Shown in pieces: positions 51,300 to 61,385 of a stretch of DNA of 64,000 nt; positions within the stretch are counted from its first letter, which is position 1; each line of letters opens with the position of its first letter. Where the stretch lies: contig JAWKTV010000002.1 of assembly GCA_041398905.1 (NCBI GenBank), positions 310,001 through 374,000 on the forward strand, read 5' to 3'. The notes beneath the pieces were generated by a model that was not told the origin of the DNA, did not search any database, and saw only the letters and a program-made list of their open reading frames with translations. Made by a program: the position numbers and the translations under genes. Source of the stretch: JAWKTV01 sp041398905. Its GTDB lineage: Bacteria > Planctomycetota > Planctomycetia > Planctomycetales > Planctomycetaceae.

Positions 51300-53810
51300 A
51301 TGCGAGACGTTGTGAAGTCGCTGCTGACAGTCGTCGGCGTGCTGCTGTTGCTGGCGGTCGGACCGGCGCATTCCGCCGAGGACGGCGCTTCGCTGGTGCT
51401 GGTCATGCTGCCCGAGTCCGTCACGCTGTCGACGCCGCACACCACGCAACGTCTCATCGTCCAACGTCAACAGGGCGAGCAGTTGCTGGGGGGGGCGACG
51501 CCCACGGTCTGGACCTCGCGCGATCCCGCCATCGCCACCGTGTCGAGCCAGGGAGTCGTGACACCCGTGGCTGATGGCCAGACCGAGATCGTCGCGACCG
51601 TTGATGGCCAGGAGAGCCGGCCCACGGTCGTCACGGTGACCGGCTCAGGGACGAATACCGTCACGAGCTTCCGCAACGATGTGCTGCCGGTCTTGTCCAA
51701 GAACGGCTGCAACATGGGGGCCTGTCATGGAGCGCTCGCCGGCAAGGGCGGCTTTCGGCTCTCGCTGCGCGGCTACGATCCGCCCGGCGACTACCAAACC
51801 ATCGTCCAGCAGGATCGTGGACGTCGCATCGAATTCGCCGACCCGGGTCGCAGCCTGTTGCTGACGAAGCCGACCGCCGCCATCCCGCACAAAGGCGGCA
51901 TTCGCTTCGAGACCGACTCACCCAGTTACCAGATCATCGCGGACTGGATCGCCGCTGGCGCGCCGCCGCCCGCCGACAACGACCCGTCCGTCGCGCGGCT
52001 CGACATCTTTCCGCCGCAGTCGACGCACACCGTCGGCTCCACGCAGCAGATGCTTGTCCGGGCGAACTACAGCGATGGACATCAGCCGGATGTGACTCCG
52101 TGGGTTCGCTGGTCGTCGACGAACGACGCGGTCGCGCAGGTCAACGATGACGGCATCGTGACGGTCGTTGGCCCGGGCGAAGGGGCGATCGTCGCGTGGT
52201 ATTCGTCGCAGCTCGCGATTGCCCGCATCACCGTGCCGTGGGAAAACGAGGGCCCGTTTGAATACCCCGCACCGAAGAACTTCATCGACGAGCACGTCCA
52301 GCGGAAGCTCACGCAGCTCAACCTGCCGGCGTCGCCGCGGTGCTCCGATGCCGAGTTCGTTCGCCGCGCGTACCTCGACACCATCGGCACACTGCCAACA
52401 CCCGAAGAAACCACCACCTTCCTCGCCAGCACCGCCGCCGATAGGCGGGACCAGCTCATCGAGGCGCTGCTCGCCCGGCCGGAGTTCGTCGACTACTGGG
52501 CGTATCAGTGGAGCGACATCCTCATGCTCAACGGCACGCTGTTGCGGCCGGAGGCGCTGAAGGCTTACTACCAGTGGATTCATGGTCACGTCGCGGCGAA
52601 TACCCCCTGGGATGTCGTCGTCCGCGAAGTCATCACCGCCACCGGCGACTCGCATGTGAACGGGGCGACCAACTTCTATGCGCTGTATCAGACACCCGAG
52701 GACATGACGGAAAACGCCTGTCAGGCGTTTCTCGGCCTGTCGATCGGGTGTGCCCGCTGTCACAACCACCCCCTCGAGAAGTGGTCCAACGACCAGTACT
52801 ACGCGATGGCCAATCACTTCGCCCGGGTGAAGGCGAAAGGCTGGGGAGGCGAGCCTCGCAATGGCGATGGCAAGCGGACATTGTACGTCTCCGACATCGG
52901 CGACCTCGTGCAGCCCCGCACCGGCAAACCGCAGCCGCCCACACCGCTCGATGGTACGCCGCTCGACATCGACGCCCCCGAAGATCGCCGCGTCACACTC
53001 GCCCACTGGCTGACCGCTCCCGAGAACCCCTACTTCGCCCGGTCGATCACCAACCGTGTCTGGGCGAACTTCTTCGGCGTTGGCCTGGTCGAGTCGGTCG
53101 ACGATCTGAGAGTCTCGAACCCCGCGTCCAACGAGCAGCTCCTTTCAGCCGCCGCCGCGCACCTTGTCGCGAACAAATTCGACCTCAAGTCGCTGATGCG
53201 GGAGATCCTCAAGTCAGAAGCCTATCAGCGGTCCAGTCAGCCGCTCGCCGGCAATGCGGAGGAGCAACGCTTCTACTCCCGTTACTACCCTCGCCGCATG
53301 ATGGCCGAAGTGATCCACGATGCGGTCGTGCAAGTGACCGCTGTGCCCACAACGTTCGACCAGATCGCCTTCCCCGGGGCCGACGTGCAGAAGACCGATT
53401 TCTATCCCGCCGGGACCAGGGCGATTCAGTTGTACGACTCGGCGGTCGACAACTACTTCCTGCAGGCCTTCGGCCGCAATCAGCGGCGAATCGTCTGCGA
53501 GTGCGAACGCTCCGACGAGCCGAGCATGGTGCAGGTGCTGCATCTGGCCAATGGCGACACCGTCAACCAAAAGCTGAAGACCGCCGGCAGCCGCGTGGAA
53601 GAACTGATGAAGCTGCGTGGTGAGGGGATGTCCGACGACGCGCTGATCGAGCGGGCCTACCTGTTGGCGTTGTCGCGCTATCCCACCGACGCCGAGCGCG
53701 CCAGCCTGAAGGACCAGCTCCCAGCCCCCGGCAGCCCCGACGAACGGGAGATCCTCGAAGACCTCTTTTGGGCCCTGCTGACCAGCCGGGAGTTCCTGTT
53801 CAACCATTAG
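51300..53810 (+). CDS. Secreted Ig-like (BIG2) / DUF1549 / DUF1553 protein with haem-type motifs
   Basis: 836 residues with a signal peptide (LLTVVGVLLLLAVGPAHSAE). A first BIG2 domain (about 35-115), then a cytochrome-like CNMGACHG (C137, C142, H143, a CX4CH spacing) and a second BIG2 domain (about 240-320). DUF1549 follows (FVRRAYLDTIGTLPTPEE, YWAYQWSDILMLNG, with CARCHNHPLEKW giving CxxCH), then DUF1553 (FARSITNRVWANFFGVGLVE, RRMMAEVIHDAVVQVT, ECERSDEPSMVQVLHLANG). Such proteins are abundant and nearly diagnostic in planctomycetes. Function is unproven; polysaccharide-linked electron transfer has been proposed. Confidence 0.92.
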   Translation: MRDVVKSLLTVVGVLLLLAVGPAHSAEDGASLVLVMLPESVTLSTPHTTQRLIVQRQQGEQLLGGATPTVWTSRDPAIATVSSQGVVTPVADGQTEIVATVDGQESRPTVVTVTGSGTNTVTSFRNDVLPVLSKNGCNMGACHGALAGKGGFRLSLRGYDPPGDYQTIVQQDRGRRIEFADPGRSLLLTKPTAAIPHKGGIRFETDSPSYQIIADWIAAGAPPPADNDPSVARLDIFPPQSTHTVGSTQQMLVRANYSDGHQPDVTPWVRWSSTNDAVAQVNDDGIVTVVGPGEGAIVAWYSSQLAIARITVPWENEGPFEYPAPKNFIDEHVQRKLTQLNLPASPRCSDAEFVRRAYLDTIGTLPTPEETTTFLASTAADRRDQLIEALLARPEFVDYWAYQWSDILMLNGTLLRPEALKAYYQWIHGHVAANTPWDVVVREVITATGDSHVNGATNFYALYQTPEDMTENACQAFLGLSIGCARCHNHPLEKWSNDQYYAMANHFARVKAKGWGGEPRNGDGKRTLYVSDIGDLVQPRTGKPQPPTPLDGTPLDIDAPEDRRVTLAHWLTAPENPYFARSITNRVWANFFGVGLVESVDDLRVSNPASNEQLLSAAAAHLVANKFDLKSLMREILKSEAYQRSSQPLAGNAEEQRFYSRYYPRRMMAEVIHDAVVQVTAVPTTFDQIAFPGADVQKTDFYPAGTRAIQLYDSAVDNYFLQAFGRNQRRIVCECERSDEPSMVQVLHLANGDTVNQKLKTAGSRVEELMKLRGEGMSDDALIERAYLLALSRYPTDAERASLKDQLPAPGSPDEREILEDLFWALLTSREFLFNH

Positions 53811-53939
53811 CCGGGCTGCTTCATCGGCATTAATAAGCCAGAAGCGACCCGCCCGTGGCGAAGCGAACCAACCCACGCGCTGCACCGCCCCCCGGGGACC
53901 ACACAGCGGATCCGAATCACCGCACAACAAATCGAAAAT

Positions 53940-53970
53940 GCCCTCTGGCCGCACGAGCGGACCAGAGGGC
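53940..53970 (-). terminator. Rho-independent terminator for the repeat-protein gene
   Basis: Arms GCCCTCTGG (53940-53948) and CCAGAGGGC (53962-53970) with an extra CCGC/GCGG pairing inside; read on the minus strand it is followed by ATTTTCGATTTG. It lies 55 bases beyond the stop of the minus-strand gene at 54025. Confidence 0.75.
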
Positions 53971-54024
53971 GGAGACGCTTCAGTTGTCGGTTCCAGATCA
54001 CCAGGCGGCGACCTTCGTCGATGA

Positions 54025-55251
54025 CTATGGCACGCTCAAGACCGTCGGCGGGCCATCGTTGAAGGTGTTGCCAGCCTCGTTACCGTCATCGGTCCCTGGT
54101 CCGCCATCAATTACGACCGGACCATTGAAGGTGTTGAAGATGACCTCGAAGAAGTCATTGCCCGCACCCAGGTTGGCGCGGGTGCTGCCGTCGAAGGTCG
54201 AACCCTCGACCAGCAGAAAGTCGTCTTCACTCCCGGTGTCGACCAGCGCGTTGCCGCCAACTTCCACGTACTCGACATAGACTTCGTCAAAACCCCCACG
54301 GCTGGCGACGAGGGCATTACCGCCGATCTGGATCGGCGCGCCACCCTCTCCATCTCCACCGTGATTGTCGACGAAGTCATCCCCCTCGCCGCTGTCGATC
54401 AGGAAGTTGCCGAAGACCTGAAACGGATTGCCAAGCGGGTCAAGGATAATGTCATCGTCACCGGTGCTCGTGTCGACGAGGAAGCTCCCGCCCAGCGTGA
54501 AGTCGTTGCCGATTTCGACAGTGTCGTCGCCCCCGTAGGTGTAGACGGACAGTTGGCCCTGGATGTCGATCAGGTCGCTGATCGTGACGACATCGTCACC
54601 CGAACCGCCGATGGTCGCCAGGCTGCCGCCGATGCCCACCGTGTCCTCGACGACAACCTCCGACGTTCCCTCGCGGGTCACGATCATCGTGTTGCCCAGA
54701 ATCCCGGCCCGTGAGATGCCGACGTAGTCATTGTCGCCCGGTCCGGTTTCAAACAACACGTTGCCACCGCACACGACATTCCCCTGGAACAGGATGCGAC
54801 CGGTGGCGTTGCCGGTGCTGACATAAATGTCGCCACCAAACTGAGACCGCTGTCGCAGCGCCACGACATCGTTACCGCCGCCGGTGATGATGGTCGTCCT
54901 GCCACGAATGATCGAGTCCATCATGACGTCGACGCGGGCACCGCCGTTACCGGTTCGCACGTCCAGAGAACCGTTGATGTCGATTCCCACGAAGTTCACC
55001 GTTTCCTTCAAACTGCCGCCGCGAACCTGGATGTGCGAGACGCCCGTGAACGCGAACGGGCTCCCCGCCTGCGTGTGAGTCACGGTGCCGCTGCCGTTAC
55101 CGGTCCCGGCCACGTCAATCGTTTCGGCGACATTCGTCGTGATGACGAGCGTCGCCCCAACCTTCTGGACAACGGCCGCTGACGCGGGAGCCGTCATTAC
55201 CGCGGAGATTCCCGCCGCAATTGCCAAACCCAATAGTCTACTCTTCGTCAT
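54025..55251 (-). CDS. Secreted Gly/Asp-rich beta-repeat protein
   Basis: 408 residues with a signal peptide (MTKSRLLGLAIAAGISAVMTAPASA). The mature part is a run of about ten units with Gly/Asp turns and alternating strands (GNDVVALRQRSQFGGDIYVS, GDNDYVGISRAGILGNTMIV, GDDVVTISDLIDIQGQLSVY, GDDTVEIGNDFTLGGSFLVD, GDDDIILDPLGNPFQVFGNF). It resembles calcium-binding RTX or beta-helix proteins, but the nonapeptide GGxGxDxUx is incomplete. Strongly acidic. Function unknown, probably extracellular. A terminator lies just downstream. Confidence 0.8.
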   Translation of the reverse strand: MTKSRLLGLAIAAGISAVMTAPASAAVVQKVGATLVITTNVAETIDVAGTGNGSGTVTHTQAGSPFAFTGVSHIQVRGGSLKETVNFVGIDINGSLDVRTGNGGARVDVMMDSIIRGRTTIITGGGNDVVALRQRSQFGGDIYVSTGNATGRILFQGNVVCGGNVLFETGPGDNDYVGISRAGILGNTMIVTREGTSEVVVEDTVGIGGSLATIGGSGDDVVTISDLIDIQGQLSVYTYGGDDTVEIGNDFTLGGSFLVDTSTGDDDIILDPLGNPFQVFGNFLIDSGEGDDFVDNHGGDGEGGAPIQIGGNALVASRGGFDEVYVEYVEVGGNALVDTGSEDDFLLVEGSTFDGSTRANLGAGNDFFEVIFNTFNGPVVIDGGPGTDDGNEAGNTFNDGPPTVLSVP

Positions 55252-56208
55252 GGAAGTACTCCTCTCGAAGACTCAATTTCGGCCGCTGTGATTCAGACAA
55301 CGGAGCACGGCCAACTCCATGCACCGGCCCAGACTTGGCCCCGTGCGTGACGGAGGGCGCACACCCCCCGACGGTCTTGCAACAACTGACAGCTCTCGCC
55401 GTGCTGGAACCGGCTCAGCGGCCCGATTGGCGCAGCAAACATCAAGCGTCGCGACCATTACCACCAAGCATCGCGACTACGAGCGAACTGACCGCTTAGC
55501 GCATCTTCAAAGACGATAGATTCGCGAGTCATGCACACGCACGACTCACATCCACTGCGTCGAATCTGCCGAAACGACGCTCGCGCACCGCGTTCTTTCG
55601 CGGCGACTGACAAGTCTCAAAGCAGCTTGCATGCCAAACGCTTGAAGCGAACGCGCGCTCAAAGCGGGCGAATGGGCCATGCTGGCCAAAAGAAGCGACC
55701 AGGATGGCGTCCCCCCGCACAGGATCGCCGTCCTATCCATTGGATTAACCGGGTTCTCCTAATCCTTCCAGTCATCCTTTTTCAAGTTTTGGCGATTCCG
55801 TCGCCGATTGCACGCGGTCGCCGAAGTTCGCGGGGTCTGTCGATGACGATCGATGCACCGGTCGAGTGTCGCGCAGGCTGGCGGTTCAACTACCAGCTTT
55901 TGGCCCGCATCGCCCTCACCACTCAGTTCGGCATCCAGAAACACCCCGCAAGCCTGCAGCCGCCGCCGCGCGTTCCAGCTCCGACTCGGAGCGTCCCTCA
56001 CAATCGCTACCTTCAACACCTTCGGGCGGCTGCCTTGACCGGTCCGCTCCGCCGATCGGAAACTCTCTGACAACGCTCCACCCCCGGCTTATTCTCAAGC
56101 AGTGTTGCACTGTGGCAACATGCCCGCGAGTGCCGCTCGCACGTTGTGCGGAGCGGCGGCAACTTGACGGGATTGTGTGCTTCGAGACATTTCCGGCGGA
56201 TAGACGGG
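55252..56208. other. Long intergenic region
   Basis: 957 bases between divergent genes. Several open frames (the longest about 180 codons) have no ribosome site or family signature, and I treat them as spurious. A minus-strand stretch at 55704-55753 resembles the D-arm of tRNA-Arg (TCCAATGGATAGGACG) but no cloverleaf forms. A hairpin GGATTA-N12-TAATCC (55742-55765) overlaps it. Confidence 0.45.
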
Positions 56209-57882
56209 ATGAGCACGATTACCGAACCGAGCCCACTGCCGCGCGAAGAACAACAGCCCGCCGACGACCGGCCCAAGGCCGATGCCTCCATGCTCGAGGA
56301 TCAGTTCCCCGACTGGCTGAAGGTCTCCAGGGGGGTGACGATCCTCACGGGCGTCATCGGCATCATCTATTTCTGCCTCGCCCGGCTGGCGATTCGCAAT
56401 ACCGACGTCTGGGGCCACCTTGCCTACGGACGCTGGATCATCGAACACGGTCGGCTTCCCAGAACCGAGCCACTGATGACCTTGTCGCAAGGCGTTCCAT
56501 GGCTCGACGTCGCGTGGCTCGGCAAGGTCGCCGGACTGTGGGTGTTCGATCGTTTCGGCGTCGCCGGCTTGCAGTTCCTGCATGCGGTGCCAATCACGTT
56601 CGCGTTCGCCGTCCTCGCCTGGGCGATGTACCGCCAGACGCGGTCCACCGGCTGGACCATCGCGGGGCTGTTCCTGTTTGGCGCGATCGACTATCAGCAA
56701 CTCCTCATTCAGCGTCCTCAAGACTTCGGTCTCGCGTGCTTCGCGATCACGCTGGTGGGGGGGCTGCGGCGGGTGACAGGCCGGTCAGTCTGGATCGGCC
56801 TGCCGCTGATGTTCGCGGTGTGGGCGAACATTCATGGGTCGTTCCTGGTGGGGCTGACGGTGCTGGCGACCGCCGCGGTGGGTGGCGGGCTGGATGTGCT
56901 GTGGCGCACGCGTGATCCGATCCGCGCGGTACGCAGCTCCGAGTTGTGGCGACCGCTGTTGCTACTGCAGCTCTGCGCGGCCGCCGCGCTGCTCAACCCG
57001 GCCGGCCTGCGGATCTACGCCGACGCGGTGCGGATCTCCGCCAATCCCAACCTCTCGGTGCTGCTCGACTGGTCGCCGCTGACCCTGCGGGTGCCACAGG
57101 GGATGGCGTTCGCGGCTGGCGTGGTCCTGCTGGCGCTGGTCTTTCGCTGGAGTCCCCGGCGTCTGCGGACCGCTGAGATCCTGTTACTCGTCGGCTTCGG
57201 CTGCGGCACCATGTGGTCGGTGCGGATGATCGTCTGGTTCGGCTGTGTCGCGGGGTATCTGTTTGGCGTGCATGGTGCGGCCGCGTGGCGCGCCGCTTGC
57301 GGCCGCGGCGCGCTTCCCGCCCCCCCGGAGCGACGCGGGCTATGGACGGTCGCGACGGTGGGACTCGTGTGGATCTTCTTCGCCTACTCCCCCTTTGGCC
57401 TGCAGCGCATCCACGGCATGCCGCAAGGGCCGGACGAGGCGGAATACTTCGTCGACAACGTGGTTGAACGGACGCCGCTCGCGGCGGTCGAGTATCTGCA
57501 CGAACACGCCGACAACTTGCCCGCCGGGCTGATGTACAACAGTCAGGAGTGGGGGGACTTCCTCCTGTGGGCCGGACCGCGAAAGTTCCAGCCATTCGTC
57601 AGCTCGCACGTGCATCTCATTCCCAAAGAGGTCTGGGATGACTACCTCGAGATGTACGACGGCGGCGCGTTTCCGGAGAAGTTCGACCGCTATGGCGTGA
57701 ACACGGTACTGGTCGACACCACGAACTACATGGGATTGATTCGGACGCTGAGGGACTCGGACAAGTGGCGCGAAGTCTTCCAGGACCCCGCCGGACTGGC
57801 GGTGCTATTCGTGAGGAACTCGGCCGCACCAGTTGCCGCGGGCGAAGCCGCCGCACCTGCCGCCGAGGCCGCAGGACATTGA
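56209..57882 (+). CDS. Polytopic membrane protein of unknown function
   Basis: 557 residues. After a polar N-terminus (1-45) come about ten hydrophobic helices (VTILTGVIGIIYFCLARLAI onwards). The first loop has RNTDVWGHLAYGRWIIEHGR, containing a DxWxH pattern that recalls GT-C-type glycosyltransferases and oligosaccharyltransferase-like membrane proteins in planctomycetes. The C-terminal part (FGVNTVLVD-like, VEYLHEHADNLPAGLMYNSQ) is soluble and resembles the periplasmic domain of those proteins. Enzymatic activity is unproven. The next gene follows by 43 bases and is probably co-transcribed. Confidence 0.75.
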   Translation: MSTITEPSPLPREEQQPADDRPKADASMLEDQFPDWLKVSRGVTILTGVIGIIYFCLARLAIRNTDVWGHLAYGRWIIEHGRLPRTEPLMTLSQGVPWLDVAWLGKVAGLWVFDRFGVAGLQFLHAVPITFAFAVLAWAMYRQTRSTGWTIAGLFLFGAIDYQQLLIQRPQDFGLACFAITLVGGLRRVTGRSVWIGLPLMFAVWANIHGSFLVGLTVLATAAVGGGLDVLWRTRDPIRAVRSSELWRPLLLLQLCAAAALLNPAGLRIYADAVRISANPNLSVLLDWSPLTLRVPQGMAFAAGVVLLALVFRWSPRRLRTAEILLLVGFGCGTMWSVRMIVWFGCVAGYLFGVHGAAAWRAACGRGALPAPPERRGLWTVATVGLVWIFFAYSPFGLQRIHGMPQGPDEAEYFVDNVVERTPLAAVEYLHEHADNLPAGLMYNSQEWGDFLLWAGPRKFQPFVSSHVHLIPKEVWDDYLEMYDGGAFPEKFDRYGVNTVLVDTTNYMGLIRTLRDSDKWREVFQDPAGLAVLFVRNSAAPVAAGEAAAPAAEAAGH

Positions 57883-57925
57883 TTCCAGGGTGCGGGTCAC
57901 TGAGACACTCCAAGGTACAACAGGC

Positions 57926-59179
57926 ATGTTGAAGCAAATCGTCCTGATCGAAGCTGTCGTCCTCGCGGCATTTGGCGTTGCGTACGTACTCAGTCCCGCC
58001 GGGACGACGGCGGAGCTGTCGGCGGCCATCACCGGGCGGGAAGAGCTGCCCAGCGTGACGATCCCGCGTCGCGAGCCGCTGCAGGTCTCGCCGCTCTTCG
58101 ACCGCGAGGACATCCCCGAGATCGTGTCTCCAGACGAACTGGCCTACGTGCTGAAGCGCCTGCGGCCGACGTTCGATCGCAAGGGGCTGCGTCCCAACCT
58201 GGTGGAACACGCGCTGCGGGCCTGGAGCGTCGAAGCAACGTTCCTCGATCCGCAAGCATTGTCAGGCGAAGAGATGGTCGGCTTCCTGACGGACCACGCC
58301 CGGTTCCTCGACTCCTGGGGGTCGGAAGAAGAGCCGCTGCTGCAAGTGCGGGACGCGGGGGTCGCGATCCGCTGGGGCCGCTTCCGCAGCGGGTCGGTGC
58401 ATCACGACCACTGGCTCGCCAGTCTGACGGAAGCCGGTGTGTCGCTTGATACGCCCGTCTACGGACCCGGACGCCGCGGCGACTCCATCGAGACCGTGCT
58501 CCGTGAGTCGCTCCGCGACTTCCGACTGGACGAACGAGAGACCGAGTGGACGGCGATGGCATTCGGCCTGTGGCTCGCGCCCGAACATCAATGGACCGGC
58601 TCCGGTGGACGCCATTACTCCTTCGATCTGCTCGCACGCCGACTCATGCGGGGCGAATGCGAAACCGGCGTCTGCGTCGGCACGCACCGGGTTTATTCGC
58701 TGGTGCTGCTTACCCGGCTCGACGATCAGTTCCCCGAAGTCCTGAGTGACAAGGTGCGCGGCGAAGTCGACGCGCATCTGCAAAGCGTGCACGACATGAT
58801 CGCCGCGGCGCAGTTCGAGGACGGGCATTGGTCGGGTAACTGGCCAATGGGAGAAGACGCGCTCACTGCCGAGGCGGACGGCAAGCTGAGCACCCTGATC
58901 ATCGCCACGGGCCATCACCTCGAATGGCAGGCGATCGCCCCGGCTCACTTGCGGCTCAGCGACGCGCAGAACCGCAAGGCGGTCGAGTGGCTGCTCGCCA
59001 CACTTCGCAGCCACACCGACGAAGACGTGCTCGCCAATTACACCTTCTATTCCCACGTCGCGAACGCGCTCGCCTTGTGGCGGAAGACACGACCGACGCC
59101 GTTCTGGCAGGAATGGACGGCGGCGCATCCCGGTTACGAAGTCAACCTGCTGCCCGCTGTGAATCTGCCGGGCGAATAG
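57926..59179 (+). CDS. Exported or membrane-anchored alpha-helical protein of unknown function
   Basis: 417 residues. A single N-terminal hydrophobic segment (IVLIEAVVLAAFGVAYVLS) anchors or exports it. The remainder is mainly helical, with repeats such as WLASLTEAGVSLDTP, MAFGLWLAPEHQW, RGECETGVCVGTHRVYSLVLL and LANYTFYSHVANALAL, which recall prenyltransferase/squalene-cyclase-type alpha/alpha barrels. No catalytic motif was seen. Its position 43 bases after the membrane-protein gene suggests they act together. Confidence 0.7.
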   Translation: MLKQIVLIEAVVLAAFGVAYVLSPAGTTAELSAAITGREELPSVTIPRREPLQVSPLFDREDIPEIVSPDELAYVLKRLRPTFDRKGLRPNLVEHALRAWSVEATFLDPQALSGEEMVGFLTDHARFLDSWGSEEEPLLQVRDAGVAIRWGRFRSGSVHHDHWLASLTEAGVSLDTPVYGPGRRGDSIETVLRESLRDFRLDERETEWTAMAFGLWLAPEHQWTGSGGRHYSFDLLARRLMRGECETGVCVGTHRVYSLVLLTRLDDQFPEVLSDKVRGEVDAHLQSVHDMIAAAQFEDGHWSGNWPMGEDALTAEADGKLSTLIIATGHHLEWQAIAPAHLRLSDAQNRKAVEWLLATLRSHTDEDVLANYTFYSHVANALALWRKTRPTPFWQEWTAAHPGYEVNLLPAVNLPGE

Positions 59180-59192
59180 ACGCGGCTCGCGA

Positions 59193-59969
59193 TCACGGCA
59201 GGCGCACGAGCCCGAGATGCCTGGCCAACAGGTACTCGTTCAGCGTGTAGGCGCGCAACTCCTCGGCGTCGTCGAAGGCGTGATGGTCCGAGCCGTCCTG
59301 GAGATACGCGCGGGTCGCCGCGGGTTGCACCACGTGCGGCGAATAACTGAGGAGCGCCGCAATCAGCTTGCGATAGTTCGCTTCGCCCGACGACTCGAGT
59401 TCGTCACCCAGGAACTCATAGTTCAGATGCTCGCTGTCGAAGTGCAGCACCCGCAGCGGGTCGCGCCAGATTGTCCAGGTGTCCTGCCCGTATAACGACT
59501 GCGATGGAGTGACGCTGGATGGAGCCGTCGCGAGCTGCGATCGAGGGGAGTTCTCGTCAGCCAGGTAGCGGTGCGTCCGTTCGACCGCCACCCGCCCCAG
59601 ACTCAGGAGCTGCAGTTGCTCCCACGGCCAGACACGGTCGACGGCCCCTTGAACATTGCACAACTCCAATCCCTGAGGCATGCAGCGAACGTGGTGACTT
59701 GTCTCCGCGTGACGGAGGTCGGGAATCTCGACATCAGCAATCGCGGCGGCTCGCACCCCAAGCTGGCGCACCTCGTCGGCAATGTGCTCCGCCTGACCGC
59801 GCGTGAAATGCTGCGGCAACGGTCCTGGCACCCGGGCAACCGCGATCCCCGCATCCACGGAGTTCAAACCGAGTTTCTCCTGCAGCAGCGTCCGCAGCGC
59901 CGACGGGTCGGCCGGCCGCGCGAAGATGGCGACATGATGATCGAAGGGGCGCTCATGCGTTCGATCCAA
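59193..59969 (-). CDS. Uncharacterised protein with ribosomal-L7/L12-like N-terminal half
   Basis: 258 residues, no signal peptide. The first ~80 residues (ALRTLLQEKLGLNSVDAGIAV, QAEHIADEVRQLGVRAAAI) have the alternating pattern of the L7/L12 C-terminal-like fold found in small planctomycete regulatory proteins. The middle (EQLQLLSLGRVAVERTHRYL) and the beta-rich C-terminal half (WTIWRDPLRVLHFDSEHLNYEFLG) are not recognised. It is convergent with the previous gene, 13 bases apart. Confidence 0.65.
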   Translation of the reverse strand: MDRTHERPFDHHVAIFARPADPSALRTLLQEKLGLNSVDAGIAVARVPGPLPQHFTRGQAEHIADEVRQLGVRAAAIADVEIPDLRHAETSHHVRCMPQGLELCNVQGAVDRVWPWEQLQLLSLGRVAVERTHRYLADENSPRSQLATAPSSVTPSQSLYGQDTWTIWRDPLRVLHFDSEHLNYEFLGDELESSGEANYRKLIAALLSYSPHVVQPAATRAYLQDGSDHHAFDDAEELRAYTLNEYLLARHLGLVRLP

Positions 59970-60295
59970 CGGACTCTGGTACCAGCGACACGCACGGTCG
60001 CCGACGACCGCGACCGCTTCCAGATCCCGTTATCAGTCCAGCCGCCGGCGATGTCAACCGCGCACAGGCCGCGCCGCCATGACGCAAGGTATTCGCACTG
60101 GTATCGCGGCCCGCGCTCCGATCGAGTTCGGTCGGGACTGGGCGGACGTCGCGGAGCGGTCCGCGACATCCAACGAACTTCGCCGTTGAACATGGCCGAT
60201 CGTATGAGTTCCGTTATGCTCATCAGGCATGTTGCGTGGCGTCGATTTCCGGCGTCGTGGTGAGGGCCGTTGAACCTTGTGGAGGAACCGCGCGG
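59970..60295. other. Intergenic region
   Basis: 326 bases between divergent genes. No reliable open frame or repeat. GGAGGAA at 60281-60287 is the ribosome site of the esterase gene. Confidence 0.5.
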
Positions 60296-61201
60296 ATGCC
60301 GCTTGATCCTGCAGTCAGCGAATTCTTGAAAGGCATCGAGAAGTCGTCGCGTCCGCCGGTGTGGAACCTGCCCATCGAGGAATCACGGGCGGCTGTCCCG
60401 ACCGTCGCCGGCGAGCCGGAAGTCATCGGCTCAATCAGCGCCACGATTGCCGAAGGCGAACTTCGCGACGTCCCCGTTCGCGTCTACGAACCGGCTGGCG
60501 GCCACCGAGGCACGGCGGTCTTCTTTCATGGCGGCGGCTGGGTGACAGGCGACCTCGACACGCACGATGCTTTGTGCCGCCGCGTCTGTCGCGAAGCCGC
60601 CGCGCGCGTCATCGCCGTCGACTATCGACGGGCACCGGAACATCGCTTTCCCGCCGCCGTTCACGATGCCCTCGCCGCGACGACATGGGCGGCGGCGACG
60701 TTTCCGCACGATCCTGTGGCCGTATGGGGGGACAGCGCCGGCGGCAACTTGGCCGCCGCCGTCGCGCTCCTGGCCCGCGACGCCGGAGCACCCCGGCTTG
60801 CGGCCCAAGTGCTGATCTATCCCATCACCGACAGTGACTTCGAGCGGGAGTCTTACCACCGCTACGCCGATGGCTACCTCCTCTCGCGGCAGGCGATGCA
60901 ATGGTTCTGGGAGCAGTATGTTCCCGACCAAGCGCGGCGACGCGATCCGCGCGTCGCACCGATGCACGCGAAGAGTCACGCCGGGCTGGCCCCCGCCCTG
61001 ATCCTGACAGCCGGCCATGATGTGCTCCGTGACGAAGGCCGGGCTTACGCCGCCAGGCTCCGCGACGCCGGCGTCGAGGTGGAGAGCCTCGAGTACCCCG
61101 GCCAGATTCACGCCTTCGTGCGGCGACTCGACCTGTTCGACGACGCGACCGACGCCTGCCATCGGATCGGCGAATTCCTCAAGAACCAATTCAACAAGTA
61201 G
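60296..61201 (+). CDS. HSL-type alpha/beta-hydrolase (esterase)
   Basis: 301 residues of the hormone-sensitive-lipase-like family. The oxyanion hole HGGGWV, the nucleophile elbow GDSAGG, the catalytic Asp (DVLRDEGRAYA) and His (GQIHAFV) are all present, so it should hydrolyse short-chain esters. No signal peptide, cytoplasmic. ATG 60296 is supported by GGAGGAA 8 bases upstream. It is followed by an SDR gene on the same strand after 184 bases. Confidence 0.93.
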   Translation: MPLDPAVSEFLKGIEKSSRPPVWNLPIEESRAAVPTVAGEPEVIGSISATIAEGELRDVPVRVYEPAGGHRGTAVFFHGGGWVTGDLDTHDALCRRVCREAAARVIAVDYRRAPEHRFPAAVHDALAATTWAAATFPHDPVAVWGDSAGGNLAAAVALLARDAGAPRLAAQVLIYPITDSDFERESYHRYADGYLLSRQAMQWFWEQYVPDQARRRDPRVAPMHAKSHAGLAPALILTAGHDVLRDEGRAYAARLRDAGVEVESLEYPGQIHAFVRRLDLFDDATDACHRIGEFLKNQFNK

Positions 61202-61385
61202 GACGAGCCTGCCCGCCTGGCCCGTGCGTTCTGCGAACTGCCAATCTCACACCTCTTCGCGCGTTACTGACCGACGGACTGCCCCGCGCCCCGGAAGACG
61301 GGGCAGTCCGCCGCGCAGTTGGTCCTGCCGTCCGACCGCCTTCGGTACAATCGAGCGAACACCCGCAAGCCCAGCCCGTACAACG

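Noticed and set aside
55531..56070. About 180-codon plus-strand frame in the long intergenic region
   Set aside because: No ribosome site, composition like noncoding sequence, overlaps other equally long frames.
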